Assembly (NCBI GenBank): GCA_016649925.1
Contig: JAENWO010000057.1
Span: forward strand, 1-10,603
DNA length: 10,603 bases
Direction of reading: 5' to 3'
From: Actinomycetales bacterium
GTDB taxonomy: Bacteria; Actinomycetota; Actinomycetes; Actinomycetales; Beutenbergiaceae
In this document: in pieces, positions 1 to 6,369 of the stretch
Layout of the letters: the number at the start of each line of letters is the position of its first letter
How positions within the stretch are numbered: the first letter of the stretch is position 1
Made by a program: the position numbers and the translations under genes
The notes under the pieces: generated by a model
What the model was told of the DNA's origin: nothing
What the model saw: only the letters and a program-made list of their open reading frames with translations
The model's database searches: none

Positions 1-2
1 AC

Positions 3-473
3 GACGTGCTGGGCCACCTCGCGGTGCGCCAGGCGGTGACCCCGGTCCGGGTGGCGACCGGCGAGCACGTGCAGAACCGGGTGATGTTCAAGCAGTTGCT
101 GTCCGCTGGAGCCATCGACGTCTGCCAGATCGACGCCACGCGCGTCGGCGGCGTCAACGAGAACCTCGCGATCCTGCTACTGGCTGCCCAGCACGACGTC
201 CCGGTCGCTCCGCACGCCGGTGGCGTCGGGCTCTGCGAGCTCGTCCAGCACCTGGCGATGTTCGACTTCGTCGGCCTGGCCCGCCCGCTCCGGGGGCGGT
301 GGATCGAGTACGTCGACCACCTGCACGAGCACTTCCAGGACCCGGTGCGGCTGCGACGCGCCAGGTACATGGCGCCCACGGCACCGGGCACCGGCGCCAG
401 GATGCACGCCGCCTCACTGGAGGCGCACACCTACCCGCACGGAGCGGTCTGGGCGCAGGGGGTCGCCGGATGA
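3..473 (+). CDS. fucD: L-fuconate dehydratase-like enolase-superfamily enzyme, C-terminal part (5' end outside window)
   Basis: The frame is open at the left edge, so only the last ~156 residues of a ~430-residue protein are present. Family role: dehydration of L-fuconate to 2-keto-3-deoxy-L-fuconate, in a Mg-dependent (beta/alpha)8 barrel in the cytosol. Seen here: VATGEH (the Glu at 63-65 matches the third metal-ligand carboxylate of the superfamily), CQIDA followed by RVGGVNENLAIL (Asp at 132-134) and PHAGGVGLCE (His at 213-215). The last two match the Asp-His acid/base dyad of fuconate dehydratases. The tail IEYVDHLHEHFQDPV and a Tyr-Pro-His-Gly-Ala-Val-Trp ending are typical of the fuconate dehydratase/ENOSF1 group and not of mandelate racemase or muconate cycloisomerase. 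The stop overlaps the next start as ATGA, implying coupled translation in a fucose-type operon that begins upstream. Family call strong; exact substrate inferred. Confidence 0.86.
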   Translation, partial: DVLGHLAVRQAVTPVRVATGEHVQNRVMFKQLLSAGAIDVCQIDATRVGGVNENLAILLLAAQHDVPVAPHAGGVGLCELVQHLAMFDFVGLARPLRGRWIEYVDHLHEHFQDPVRLRRARYMAPTAPGTGARMHAASLEAHTYPHGAVWAQGVAG

Positions 474-1227
474 GGAACTTCGCAGGGCTGGTGGCGGTCG
501 TCACCGGTGGCGCCTCCGGGATCGGCACCGCGCCGCCCTGCTCGCCCGGCGCGGTGCCGTCGTCTTCGCCGTCGACCGCCAGGCCGGGGATGCCGGTCCC
601 GCGCAGGGTGTGCACCACCTGGCGGCCGACGTGACCGACGAGGACGCACTGCGTGCAGCCGTGGACGAGGCGGCCTCGACCGGCGGCTCGCTCGACGTCC
701 TGGTCAACAACGCCGGCGTGGGTGCCGTGGGCACGGTGGAGGAGAACGACCTGGACGAGTGGCGGCGGGTGCTCGAGGTCAACGTGCTGGGGATCGTCTC
801 CGGGACCCGCGCCGCCCTGCCCTACCTGCGCCGCTCCCGCGCCGCCGCGGTGATCAACACGTGCTCGGCCGCCGCCACCGTCGGCCTGCCCCGCCGCGCC
901 CTGTACTCGGCGAGCAAGGGGGCCGTCCTCGCGCTGACGCGGGCGATGGCCGCCGACCACCTCGCCGACGGGGTGCGGGTGTGCTGCGTCAACGCCGGGA
1001 CGGCGGACACGCCGTGGGTTCAGCGCCTGCTCGCCCAGTCGGAGAGGCCCGCACAGGAGCGGGCGGCGCTGGAGGCGCGCCAGCCCTCCGGCCGCCTCGT
1101 GAGCGCCGACGAGGTCTTCGGGGCCATCGCCTACCTCGCCAGCCCGTCGGCGGGGGCCACGACCGGGACGGCGCTCACCGTCGACAGCGGCCTCACCGGG
1201 CTGCGCCTTCCCGCCGCTCCGCGGTAG
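470..1227 (+). pseudogene. Short-chain dehydrogenase (possible 2-keto-3-deoxy-L-fuconate dehydrogenase), frameshifted near 530
   Basis: The start ATG (470) overlaps the preceding stop as ATGA and has AGGGGG (457-462) 7 nt upstream. The first frame encodes the SDR N-terminus MRNFAGLVAVVTGGASGIGT, then runs to a premature stop at 632-634. From about 532 the protein continues in the frame one base back: ALLARRGAVVFAVDR, LDVLVNNAG, a Ser in NTCSAAA, YSASK (Tyr 904-906, Lys 916-918), and a C-terminus ending at TAG 1225-1227. The glycine-rich cofactor motif and the catalytic Tyr/Lys are therefore in different frames. Comparison with the intact SDR at 6369-7130 suggests about 4 nt missing after GIGT. 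The usual Pro in the N-P-G segment is Ala (NAGTADTPW). Next to a fuconate dehydratase, the likely original role is NAD-dependent oxidation of 2-keto-3-deoxy-L-fuconate. This may be a real pseudogene or an assembly error in a GC run. Confidence 0.8.
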
Positions 1228-1244
1228 GCGTCTCGGGCTGGACA

Positions 1245-1261
1245 GCGTCGTGCGCCGACGC
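1245..1261 (+). terminator. Candidate terminator hairpin after the broken SDR
   Basis: Perfect 6-bp GC-rich stem GCGTCG/CGACGC with a 5-nt loop (TGCGC), starting 17 nt after the SDR stop. No T-run follows, which is common in high-GC actinobacteria but makes this a weak prediction. It would separate the fuconate-type operon from the promoter just downstream. Confidence 0.35.
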
Positions 1262-1268
1262 AACTCCG

Positions 1269-1278
1269 CTGATATCAG
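1269..1278. promoter_or_regulatory. Perfect palindrome CTGATATCAG, candidate operator
   Basis: A 10-bp perfect palindrome, AT-rich at its centre in an otherwise GC-rich region, ends 8 nt before the -35 box at 1287. Short palindromes of this kind are used by dimeric regulators of sugar-acid operons (for example the GntR/FCD family), but no regulator gene is in the window, so the binding protein is unknown. Position just upstream of -35 would suit an activator or an upstream repressor site. Confidence 0.4.
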
Positions 1279-1286
1279 ATGAATCG

Positions 1287-1316
1287 TTGACAGTGGTACG
1301 CGCTCCCGCCTAGCCT
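1287..1316 (+). promoter_or_regulatory. Promoter of the six-gene acid-sugar operon
   Basis: A perfect -35 TTGACA (1287-1292) is followed by an 18-bp spacer and TAGCCT (1311-1316), an acceptable actinobacterial -10 for the housekeeping sigma factor (T1, A2 and T6 conserved). A transcript would begin near 1323, leaving a leader of about 38 nt that contains the GGAGGT ribosome binding site. It is the only clear promoter in the 133-bp gap, and there is no comparable gap inside the downstream operon. Confidence 0.62.
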
Positions 1317-1327
1317 CGGCGGGTAGC
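1302..1327. repeat. Inverted repeat enclosing the -10 box
   Basis: CCCGCC (1305-1310) and GGCGGG (1318-1323) are perfect inverted copies around a 7-nt spacer that contains the -10 hexamer TAGCCT. Outer GCT (1302-1304) and AGC (1325-1327) also pair if T1324 bulges. A repressor bound here would cover the -10 and start site. It could also be chance in GC-rich DNA. Confidence 0.4.
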
Positions 1328-1343
1328 CCGCACCCTGTCGAAC

Positions 1344-1349
1344 GGAGGT
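1344..1349 (+). promoter_or_regulatory. Ribosome binding site of the first operon gene
   Basis: GGAGGT is a full complement to the 16S rRNA 3' end, 11 nt before GTG 1361. The spacing is slightly long, but no other start codon lies between, so it supports the GTG start of the kinase. Confidence 0.6.
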
Positions 1350-1360
1350 CATCGGTAGCA

Positions 1361-2455
1361 GTGGCTCTGGCTCCCGGTCCCGCCGCCGTCCGTCGCCGTC
1401 TGGCCGTCCTCGCCGACGACCTGACCGGCGCCGCTGACGCAGCGGCGCCCTTCGCCTCCCGCGGTCTCGACGTCTCGGTCGCACTGTCCGACACCACGCC
1501 GCAGGACGTCGAGGTGCTCGCCCTGGTCACCGACAACCGCTGGCGTCCCGCACCCGAGGCCGCCGAGCGGATGCGGGCCGCGGTCTCCCGCGTCCGGGCC
1601 TGGGGTCCCGAGATGCTGTTCCTGAAGATCGACTCCACCCTGCGCGGCCGGGTGCGCGCCGACGTCTCCGTGGCGCTGGACGCGTGGGGCAGCGCCGACG
1701 CCGTCGCCACACCCGCCTTCCCCGCCCAGGGCCGGATCGTCCGCGAGGGAGCCCTCGTCGTCCACGGCGAGACGACGGTCGCCAGGATCGACGACCACTT
1801 CCCGGACGGCGTCCGCGTGGTGGATGCCGAGAGCCACGACGGCCTCGTGGAGACCGCGCGCCGCATTCTCGACGACGGCGCCGTCGCGGTCGGCTCGGGT
1901 GGCCTGGCCAGCGCCCTCGCCGACGTGCTCGTGCACACGCCGCCTCCGCGTCGGGGTCCCCGCGCCAGGGTGACCGGCGTGCTGCTCGTGGTCGGGACGG
2001 CGCACGCGGCCACGCGCGGGCAGGTGTCCACGCTCCTCGCTGCCGGGGCTCAGCTCGTCGTGGTCGGCTCGTCGACGCCGTCGCCGGTCGACGCCGCCAC
2101 CACCGCGCTGCACGGCGGCCGGCGGGTCGTGCTGACGTGCGACGTCGTCGGCGAGGTGGAGCCCGACAGTCGCCAGGCTGCGGCGCTCGCCGAGGACCTG
2201 GCGCGCGTCGTGCGGGCCGTTGTGGACGCCGCCCCGTCGGTCGGGCTCGTGCTGACCGGGGGCGCGACGGCGCTCGCCGTGGCGACCGCCCTGGGCGCTC
2301 GCGAGCTCCGCCTCCTGTCGGAGGTGGCCGAGGGCCTACCCCTCGGTGAGATGGTGGTCGGTGACCGGCGGATCCCGGTGGTCACCAAATCGGGCGGCTT
2401 CGGTTCACAGGACTCGCTGTGCCGCGCCGCCGAGGCACTGGAGGACTGCGCATGA
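1361..2455 (+). CDS. Four-carbon acid sugar kinase (DUF1537), probable D-threonate/D-erythronate kinase
   Basis: Family role: ATP-dependent phosphorylation of four-carbon sugar acids (D-threonate, D-erythronate or 3-oxo-tetronates) at O4, in the cytosol. Seen in this 364-residue protein: LADDLTGAAD at 17-26 (N-terminal substrate domain), KIDSTLRGRVRAD at 89-101, PAFPAQGR at 118-125, then the C-terminal nucleotide-binding domain with LTGGAT at 298-303 and KSGGFG at 343-348. It is compact; many family members exceed 400 residues, and the paralogue at 9036-10502 has 488. GTG start with GGAGGT upstream. Its stop overlaps the next start as ATGA. Direct coupling to a PdxA2-type dehydrogenase is the known arrangement for DtnK or DenK, whose product PdxA2 converts to dihydroxyacetone phosphate. 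Whether D-threonate or D-erythronate is preferred cannot be read from sequence. First gene of the operon, behind the 1287-1316 promoter. Confidence 0.86.
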   Translation: MALAPGPAAVRRRLAVLADDLTGAADAAAPFASRGLDVSVALSDTTPQDVEVLALVTDNRWRPAPEAAERMRAAVSRVRAWGPEMLFLKIDSTLRGRVRADVSVALDAWGSADAVATPAFPAQGRIVREGALVVHGETTVARIDDHFPDGVRVVDAESHDGLVETARRILDDGAVAVGSGGLASALADVLVHTPPPRRGPRARVTGVLLVVGTAHAATRGQVSTLLAAGAQLVVVGSSTPSPVDAATTALHGGRRVVLTCDVVGEVEPDSRQAAALAEDLARVVRAVVDAAPSVGLVLTGGATALAVATALGARELRLLSEVAEGLPLGEMVVGDRRIPVVTKSGGFGSQDSLCRAAEALEDCA

Positions 2456-3447
2456 AGCCCTTGCTGGGTTTGACGGTCGGCGACCCGGCCGGCATTGGTC
2501 CCGAGATCACCCTGATGGCGGCCCGCGACCCGCGGGTAGGCGTCGCGCGGCTGCTCGCGATCGGCAGCCTCGAGGCCCTGCGGTCCGCGGCCAAAGTGGT
2601 CCCGGACGCTCCCGCCCTGCACGAGGTGTCCCACCCCAGGGAGGCGCGGTTCGAGCCGGGGACCCTCGACGTGCTCCCCGTCCCGTCCGACGTCGCCGTC
2701 CCCGTCGGCAGGCTCTCGGCCGAGGCGGGGCAGATCGCCTTCGAGGGCGTCGAGCGGGCCGTCGAGCTCGCGCTCTCGGACGACATCGACGGCATCGTCA
2801 CCGCGCCTCTGAACAAGGAGGCCATCGCGCTCGCCGGGCACCCTTACCCGGGGCACACCGAGATCCTCGCGGAGCTCACCGGGACGCGGGACTTCGCGAT
2901 GATGTTGACCGCGCTCAAGCTCCGCGTCGTGCACGTCACCACGCACGTCGGCATCCGGCAGATGCTCGATCGTGTCACGACCGAGCGCGTCCTGACGACG
3001 ATCCGGCTCGCCGACCGCGCCCTGCGCGACATGGGGATCGACACTCCGTCCGTCGGCGTCGCCGGCCTCAATCCGCATGCAGGCGAGGGCGGCCTCTTCG
3101 GGGACGAGGAGGCGCGGGTCATCACCCCCGCGATCGAGCAGGCCGTGAGCGAGGGCATCGACGCGACGGGCCCGTGGCCGGCGGACACGCTGTTCGGGAG
3201 GGCCGTCGCCGGCGACTTCGACGTCGCGATCGCGATGTTCCACGACCAGGGCCACATCGCCGTGAAGGTCCTCGGCTTCGAGACCGGGGTCAACGCGACG
3301 ATCGGTCTGCCGATCGTCCGCACGAGCGTCGACCACGGCACGGCCTTCGACATCGCCGGGACCGGACGAGCCGGTCACGACAGCCTCGTGGAGGCCGTCA
3401 CGGTCGGGGCGGCGATGGCGCAGGCCCGCACCGCCGCCCGCTCGTGA
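2452..3447 (+). CDS. pdxA2: PdxA2-type 4-phospho-D-threonate/D-erythronate 3-dehydrogenase
   Basis: Family role: NAD-dependent oxidation of 4-phospho-D-threonate (or erythronate) at C3 with decarboxylation, giving dihydroxyacetone phosphate and CO2; the homologue PdxA acts on 4-phosphohydroxy-L-threonine in vitamin B6 synthesis. The 331-residue length is normal. Motifs: GDPAGIGPEI at 10-19, TAPLNK at 117-122, GHTE at 134-137, and three metal-ligand His in HVTTH (H165), NPHAGE (H209) and FHDQGH (H264), matching H166/H211/H266 of E. coli PdxA; DHGTAFD at 294-300. An upstream ATG-less extension is open in frame, but ATG 2452 is chosen because GGAGG (2440-2444) lies 7 nt before it and it overlaps the kinase stop by 4 bp. 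That coupling to a DUF1537 kinase, not to B6 genes, argues for the PdxA2 role. All ligands are intact, so activity is expected. Confidence 0.88.
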   Translation: MKPLLGLTVGDPAGIGPEITLMAARDPRVGVARLLAIGSLEALRSAAKVVPDAPALHEVSHPREARFEPGTLDVLPVPSDVAVPVGRLSAEAGQIAFEGVERAVELALSDDIDGIVTAPLNKEAIALAGHPYPGHTEILAELTGTRDFAMMLTALKLRVVHVTTHVGIRQMLDRVTTERVLTTIRLADRALRDMGIDTPSVGVAGLNPHAGEGGLFGDEEARVITPAIEQAVSEGIDATGPWPADTLFGRAVAGDFDVAIAMFHDQGHIAVKVLGFETGVNATIGLPIVRTSVDHGTAFDIAGTGRAGHDSLVEAVTVGAAMAQARTAARS

Positions 3448-3481
3448 GCGGCCGGCATCCGACGACAGGTTTGGAGACCCC

Positions 3482-4801
3482 ATGACGCCGCACGGCAGCA
3501 TGGATCTCGGCCCCTTCGAGGCCGTCCGGAGCCTGTCCTTCGACGCCCCCTTCCCGCGGATGATTCCCATCCGGCAGAACGTTGACGCGCCGCGCCTCGA
3601 CGACGTCGCCGAGGCGACGGTGCGGGCCCTGGAGCCGCTGCGCTCCCGGGTCACCCCCGGGATGAGCGTGGCGATCACGGCCGGGAGCCGGGGGATCCAC
3701 GACAAGCCCGCGGTCGTGCGTGCCGCAGGGCAGTGGCTGCGCTCACTCGGGGCCGACCCGTTCGTGGTGCCGGCGATGGGCTCGCACGGTGGGGCCACCG
3801 CCGAGGGACAGGTGCAGATGCTCGCCGACCTCGGCATGACCGAGGAGACGCTCGGCATGCCCATCCACGCGACGATGGAGACGATCGAGCTGGACCGGCT
3901 GCCCGACGGGCCGGCGGTGCACCTCGACGCCAACGCCGCCAAGGCGGACGGCATCCTGGCCGTCAACCGCGTCAAGGCCCACACGGACTTCAAGGGCGAG
4001 ATCGAGAGCGGGCTCGCCAAGATCGTCGCGATCGGGCTCGGGAAGCAGCGCGGCGCCGAGGGCGTGCACCTCTACGGCCCGGCCAATCTGGGCGTCTGGA
4101 TCCCGCAGGTGGCCCGCCGGATCGTCGAGACCGGCAAGGTCCTGGGCGGCCTCGCGATCATCGAGAACGCCTACGACCGGGCGGCCAAGGTCGAGCTGGT
4201 CGGCGCGCAGGACATCGGCGGGCCGGTCGAGGCCGAGCTGCTCGCGGAGGCCAAGCTCCTGATGGCGACCCTGCCCTTCGACGACATCGACGTCGCGGTC
4301 ATCGACGTGATGGGCAAGAACATGTCGGGTTGCGGCATGGACACCAACGTGATCGGACGCATGATGATCCGCGGCAGCGCGGAGTTCGACCGCCCGCGCA
4401 TCACCAACATCGCGGTGCTGGACATCAGCGACGCCTCCCACGGCAACGCTGTGGGGCTGGGCCTGGCCGACTTCATCCCGTTCCGCATCCTCGAGAAGCT
4501 GGACCTGCGCAGCACCTACATCAACGCGATGACCTCGGGCCTCGGTGGCCCACAGCGCGGCCAGGTGCCGATGGCGATGGCCACCGATCGCAGCACCGTG
4601 GCCGCAGCCATCCTCACGTGCGGGCGGGCCGACCTCGACCAGGTCTCGCTCGTCCGCATGCGCAACACCCTCGACCTGGAGAACCTCCTGGTGTCGGAAT
4701 CCCTCCGCGACCAGGTCCTGGCCGATCCGAGCCTCGAGATCACCGGCGAGGCGACCCCGATGCACTTCGACGACGACGGGCAGCTGCAGTCCCGGGACTG
4801 A
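3482..4801 (+). CDS. LarA-superfamily (lactate racemase domain, DUF2088) protein, putative nickel-pincer hydroxyacid racemase/epimerase
   Basis: A 439-residue protein, close to the length of LarA-type racemases, which invert C2 of 2-hydroxyacids by hydride transfer using a nickel-pincer nucleotide. Overall resemblance is to the LarA N-terminal domain family. Key residues can be matched by position: R70 in TAGSRG (LarA R75), H102 in MGSHGGA (H108), H167 in VKAHTDF (H174), K180 in ESGLAK (K184, the cofactor attachment lysine) and H196 in EGVH (H200, nickel ligand). The K180-H196 spacing of 16 equals that in LarA; H167-K180 is 3 longer. Later segments (MGKNMSGCGMDTN near 280-292, ITNIAVLDISDASHGNA near 304-320) mark a subgroup distinct from classical lactate racemase. 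ATG 3482 has GGAG 5 nt upstream; 34 bp follow pdxA2. Substrate unknown: a tetronate or aldonate 2-epimerase is inferred from context. The cofactor makers LarB, LarC and LarE are not in the window. Confidence 0.75.
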   Translation: MTPHGSMDLGPFEAVRSLSFDAPFPRMIPIRQNVDAPRLDDVAEATVRALEPLRSRVTPGMSVAITAGSRGIHDKPAVVRAAGQWLRSLGADPFVVPAMGSHGGATAEGQVQMLADLGMTEETLGMPIHATMETIELDRLPDGPAVHLDANAAKADGILAVNRVKAHTDFKGEIESGLAKIVAIGLGKQRGAEGVHLYGPANLGVWIPQVARRIVETGKVLGGLAIIENAYDRAAKVELVGAQDIGGPVEAELLAEAKLLMATLPFDDIDVAVIDVMGKNMSGCGMDTNVIGRMMIRGSAEFDRPRITNIAVLDISDASHGNAVGLGLADFIPFRILEKLDLRSTYINAMTSGLGGPQRGQVPMAMATDRSTVAAAILTCGRADLDQVSLVRMRNTLDLENLLVSESLRDQVLADPSLEITGEATPMHFDDDGQLQSRD

Positions 4802-4829
4802 CCGACCCTGGCCTCCACCACCGGAAAGA

Positions 4830-4839
4830 GCTGATCAGC
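4830..4839. repeat. Palindrome GCTGATCAGC directly before the dehydratase start
   Basis: A perfect 10-bp palindrome between the purine-rich ribosome binding region and ATG 4840, in the 38-bp gap after the racemase gene. It shares CTGAT half-sites with the palindrome at 1269-1278 but has different centre spacing, so a common regulator is only a guess. In RNA it could pair weakly near the start codon. Confidence 0.25.
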
Positions 4840-6369
4840 ATGGCACCGTCCTTCGACGAGATCGGCGTGCAGCTGCACGCCTCGGACAACGTCGTGGTCG
4901 CCTCCCGCGACCTCGGGGAGGGGACGTCCGCCGGTGGGCTCACCGTGCGCACGGCCGTGCCCCGGGGGCACAAGGTCGCGGTCGCCCCGGTCGCCGTGGG
5001 GGAGCCGGTCCGCAAGTACAACCAGATCATCGGGTTCGCGACCGTCCCCATCGAGCCGGGCGACCACGTGCACACCCACAACGTCGAGTTCAAGGCCTTC
5101 GACCGCGACTACGCCTTCGGCGCGGACGTCGTCAAGACTCCGATGGTGCCCGAGAGCGAGCGTGCGACCTTCCAGGGCATCGTCCGAGCCGACGGCAGGG
5201 TGGCCACGCGCAACTACATCGGCATCCTCACGTCGGTGAACTGCTCGGCGACCACCGCCAAGCTGATCGCCGACCAGTTCCGCTCACCGGGGCTGCTCGA
5301 CGACTTCGAGAACGTCGACGGCGTCGTCGCGCTCGTTCACGGCGCGGGGTGCGGCATGGCGAGCGAGGGGGAGGGTTTCGACGTCCTGCAGCGCACCCTG
5401 ACCGGCTACGCCGAGCACCCCAACTTCGCCGGCTTCCTCCTGCTGGGGCTCGGCTGTGAGGTGAACCAGGTGTCCAGCCTCGCGGAGAAGTGGACCCTCG
5501 ACAGCACCAAGCTCACCAAGACGATGACGATCCAGGAGCAGGGCGGCACTGCCGCCACCGTCCGCGCCGGCGTCGGGGCCATCCGCGAGATGCTTCCCGT
5601 GGCGAACCGGGTGAGCCGCACGACGGTTCCCGTGAGCGACCTCGTGCTCGGCCTGAACTGCGGCGGCTCGGACGCGTACTCCGGCATCACCGCGAACCCC
5701 GCGCTGGGTGCCGCGGTCGACCTGCTGGTGCGCCATGGTGGGACCGCAGTCCTCGGCGAGACACCGGAGATCTACGGGGCAGAGCACCTGCTGACCCGAC
5801 GCGCCGTGAGTCAGGAGGTCGGCGACACGCTCGTCGACCTCATCAGGTGGTGGGAGAAGTACACCGCCGACAACAACGGGTCGATGGACAACAACCCGTC
5901 GCCCGGCAACAAGACCGGTGGCCTGACCACGATCCTGGAGAAGTCGCTCGGTGCCGTGGCCAAGGGCGGGACGACGAACCTGACCGGCGTGTACCAGTAC
6001 GCAGAGAGGGTGACCGCCAAGGGCTTCACGTTCATGGACACCCCGGGCTACGACCCGGTCTCGGTCACCGGCATCGTGGCCGGCGGCGCCACGATGATGT
6101 GCTTCACCACCGGCCGCGGCTCGGTGCTGGGCTGCAAGCCCACCCCCAGCCTGAAGCTGGCGACGAACACCGAGATGTACGAGCGGATGTCCGGTGACAT
6201 GGACCTCAACTGCGGGGTCATCATCGACGGTGAGGCCTCCGTGCAGGAGGTCGGGCAGAAGCTGTTCGAGCTCATCCTGGAGACGGCGTCGGGCCGCAAG
6301 ACGCTGAGCGAGGAGCTGGGCTTCGGACAGGAGGAGTTCGTCCCGTGGCAGCTCGGCGCGGTGATGTGA
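4840..6369 (+). CDS. UxaA/GarD-family sugar-acid dehydratase (altronate/galactarate dehydratase-like)
   Basis: A full-length 509-residue member of the altronate/galactarate dehydratase family, iron-dependent enzymes that remove water from hexonates or aldarates to give 2-keto-3-deoxy acids. An N-terminal SAF domain (about 15-85, with GDHVHTHNV) is joined to the catalytic UxaA part: ATRNYIGILTSVNCSA around 122-137, HGAGCGM 157-163, LGLGCEVNQ 182-190, LNCGGSDAYSGITANPALG 252-270, GETPEIYGAEHLL 286-298, DNNPSPGNKTGGLTTILEKS near 350-369, TGRGSVLG 424-431 and a DMDLNCG segment near 453-459. Conserved Cys/His/Asp positions appear intact. The same frame is open far upstream across the racemase gene, but ATG 4840 is right: homology starts there, a purine-rich GGAAAGAG precedes it, and the SAF domain is N-terminal. 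TGATG links it to the next gene. Actual substrate unknown; galactarate, altronate, or an epimer made by the LarA-like neighbour are possibilities. Confidence 0.87.
   Translation: MAPSFDEIGVQLHASDNVVVASRDLGEGTSAGGLTVRTAVPRGHKVAVAPVAVGEPVRKYNQIIGFATVPIEPGDHVHTHNVEFKAFDRDYAFGADVVKTPMVPESERATFQGIVRADGRVATRNYIGILTSVNCSATTAKLIADQFRSPGLLDDFENVDGVVALVHGAGCGMASEGEGFDVLQRTLTGYAEHPNFAGFLLLGLGCEVNQVSSLAEKWTLDSTKLTKTMTIQEQGGTAATVRAGVGAIREMLPVANRVSRTTVPVSDLVLGLNCGGSDAYSGITANPALGAAVDLLVRHGGTAVLGETPEIYGAEHLLTRRAVSQEVGDTLVDLIRWWEKYTADNNGSMDNNPSPGNKTGGLTTILEKSLGAVAKGGTTNLTGVYQYAERVTAKGFTFMDTPGYDPVSVTGIVAGGATMMCFTTGRGSVLGCKPTPSLKLATNTEMYERMSGDMDLNCGVIIDGEASVQEVGQKLFELILETASGRKTLSEELGFGQEEFVPWQLGAVM

Noticed and set aside
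521..540. Programmed -1 ribosomal frameshift in the first SDR
   Set aside because: No slippery heptamer or clear downstream pseudoknot is visible, and the slipped product would be one residue short in the first helix. A small deletion or sequence error fits better.
154..2031. Long open frame on the minus strand (625 codons) across the fuconate dehydratase, SDR and kinase genes
   Set aside because: Composition is Arg/Ala/Gly/Pro-rich and low in complexity with no recognisable domain; it is antisense to genes with clear motifs. Long spurious frames are expected at this GC content.
2452..3447. Vitamin B6 biosynthetic pdxA
   Set aside because: The catalytic residues are shared, but the ATGA coupling to a DUF1537 kinase and the absence of any B6 gene nearby point to the catabolic PdxA2 role.
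2050..4020. 656-codon minus-strand open frame antisense to kinase, pdxA2 and the LarA-like gene
   Set aside because: No family motif, crosses three well-supported genes and their junctions, and has shadow-like composition.
3733..4839. In-frame upstream extension of the dehydratase, making an apparent 878-residue protein
   Set aside because: The extension lies in a different frame over the LarA-like gene and is Arg/Gly/Ala-rich. Dehydratase homology begins at ATG 4840, so this is not a fusion.
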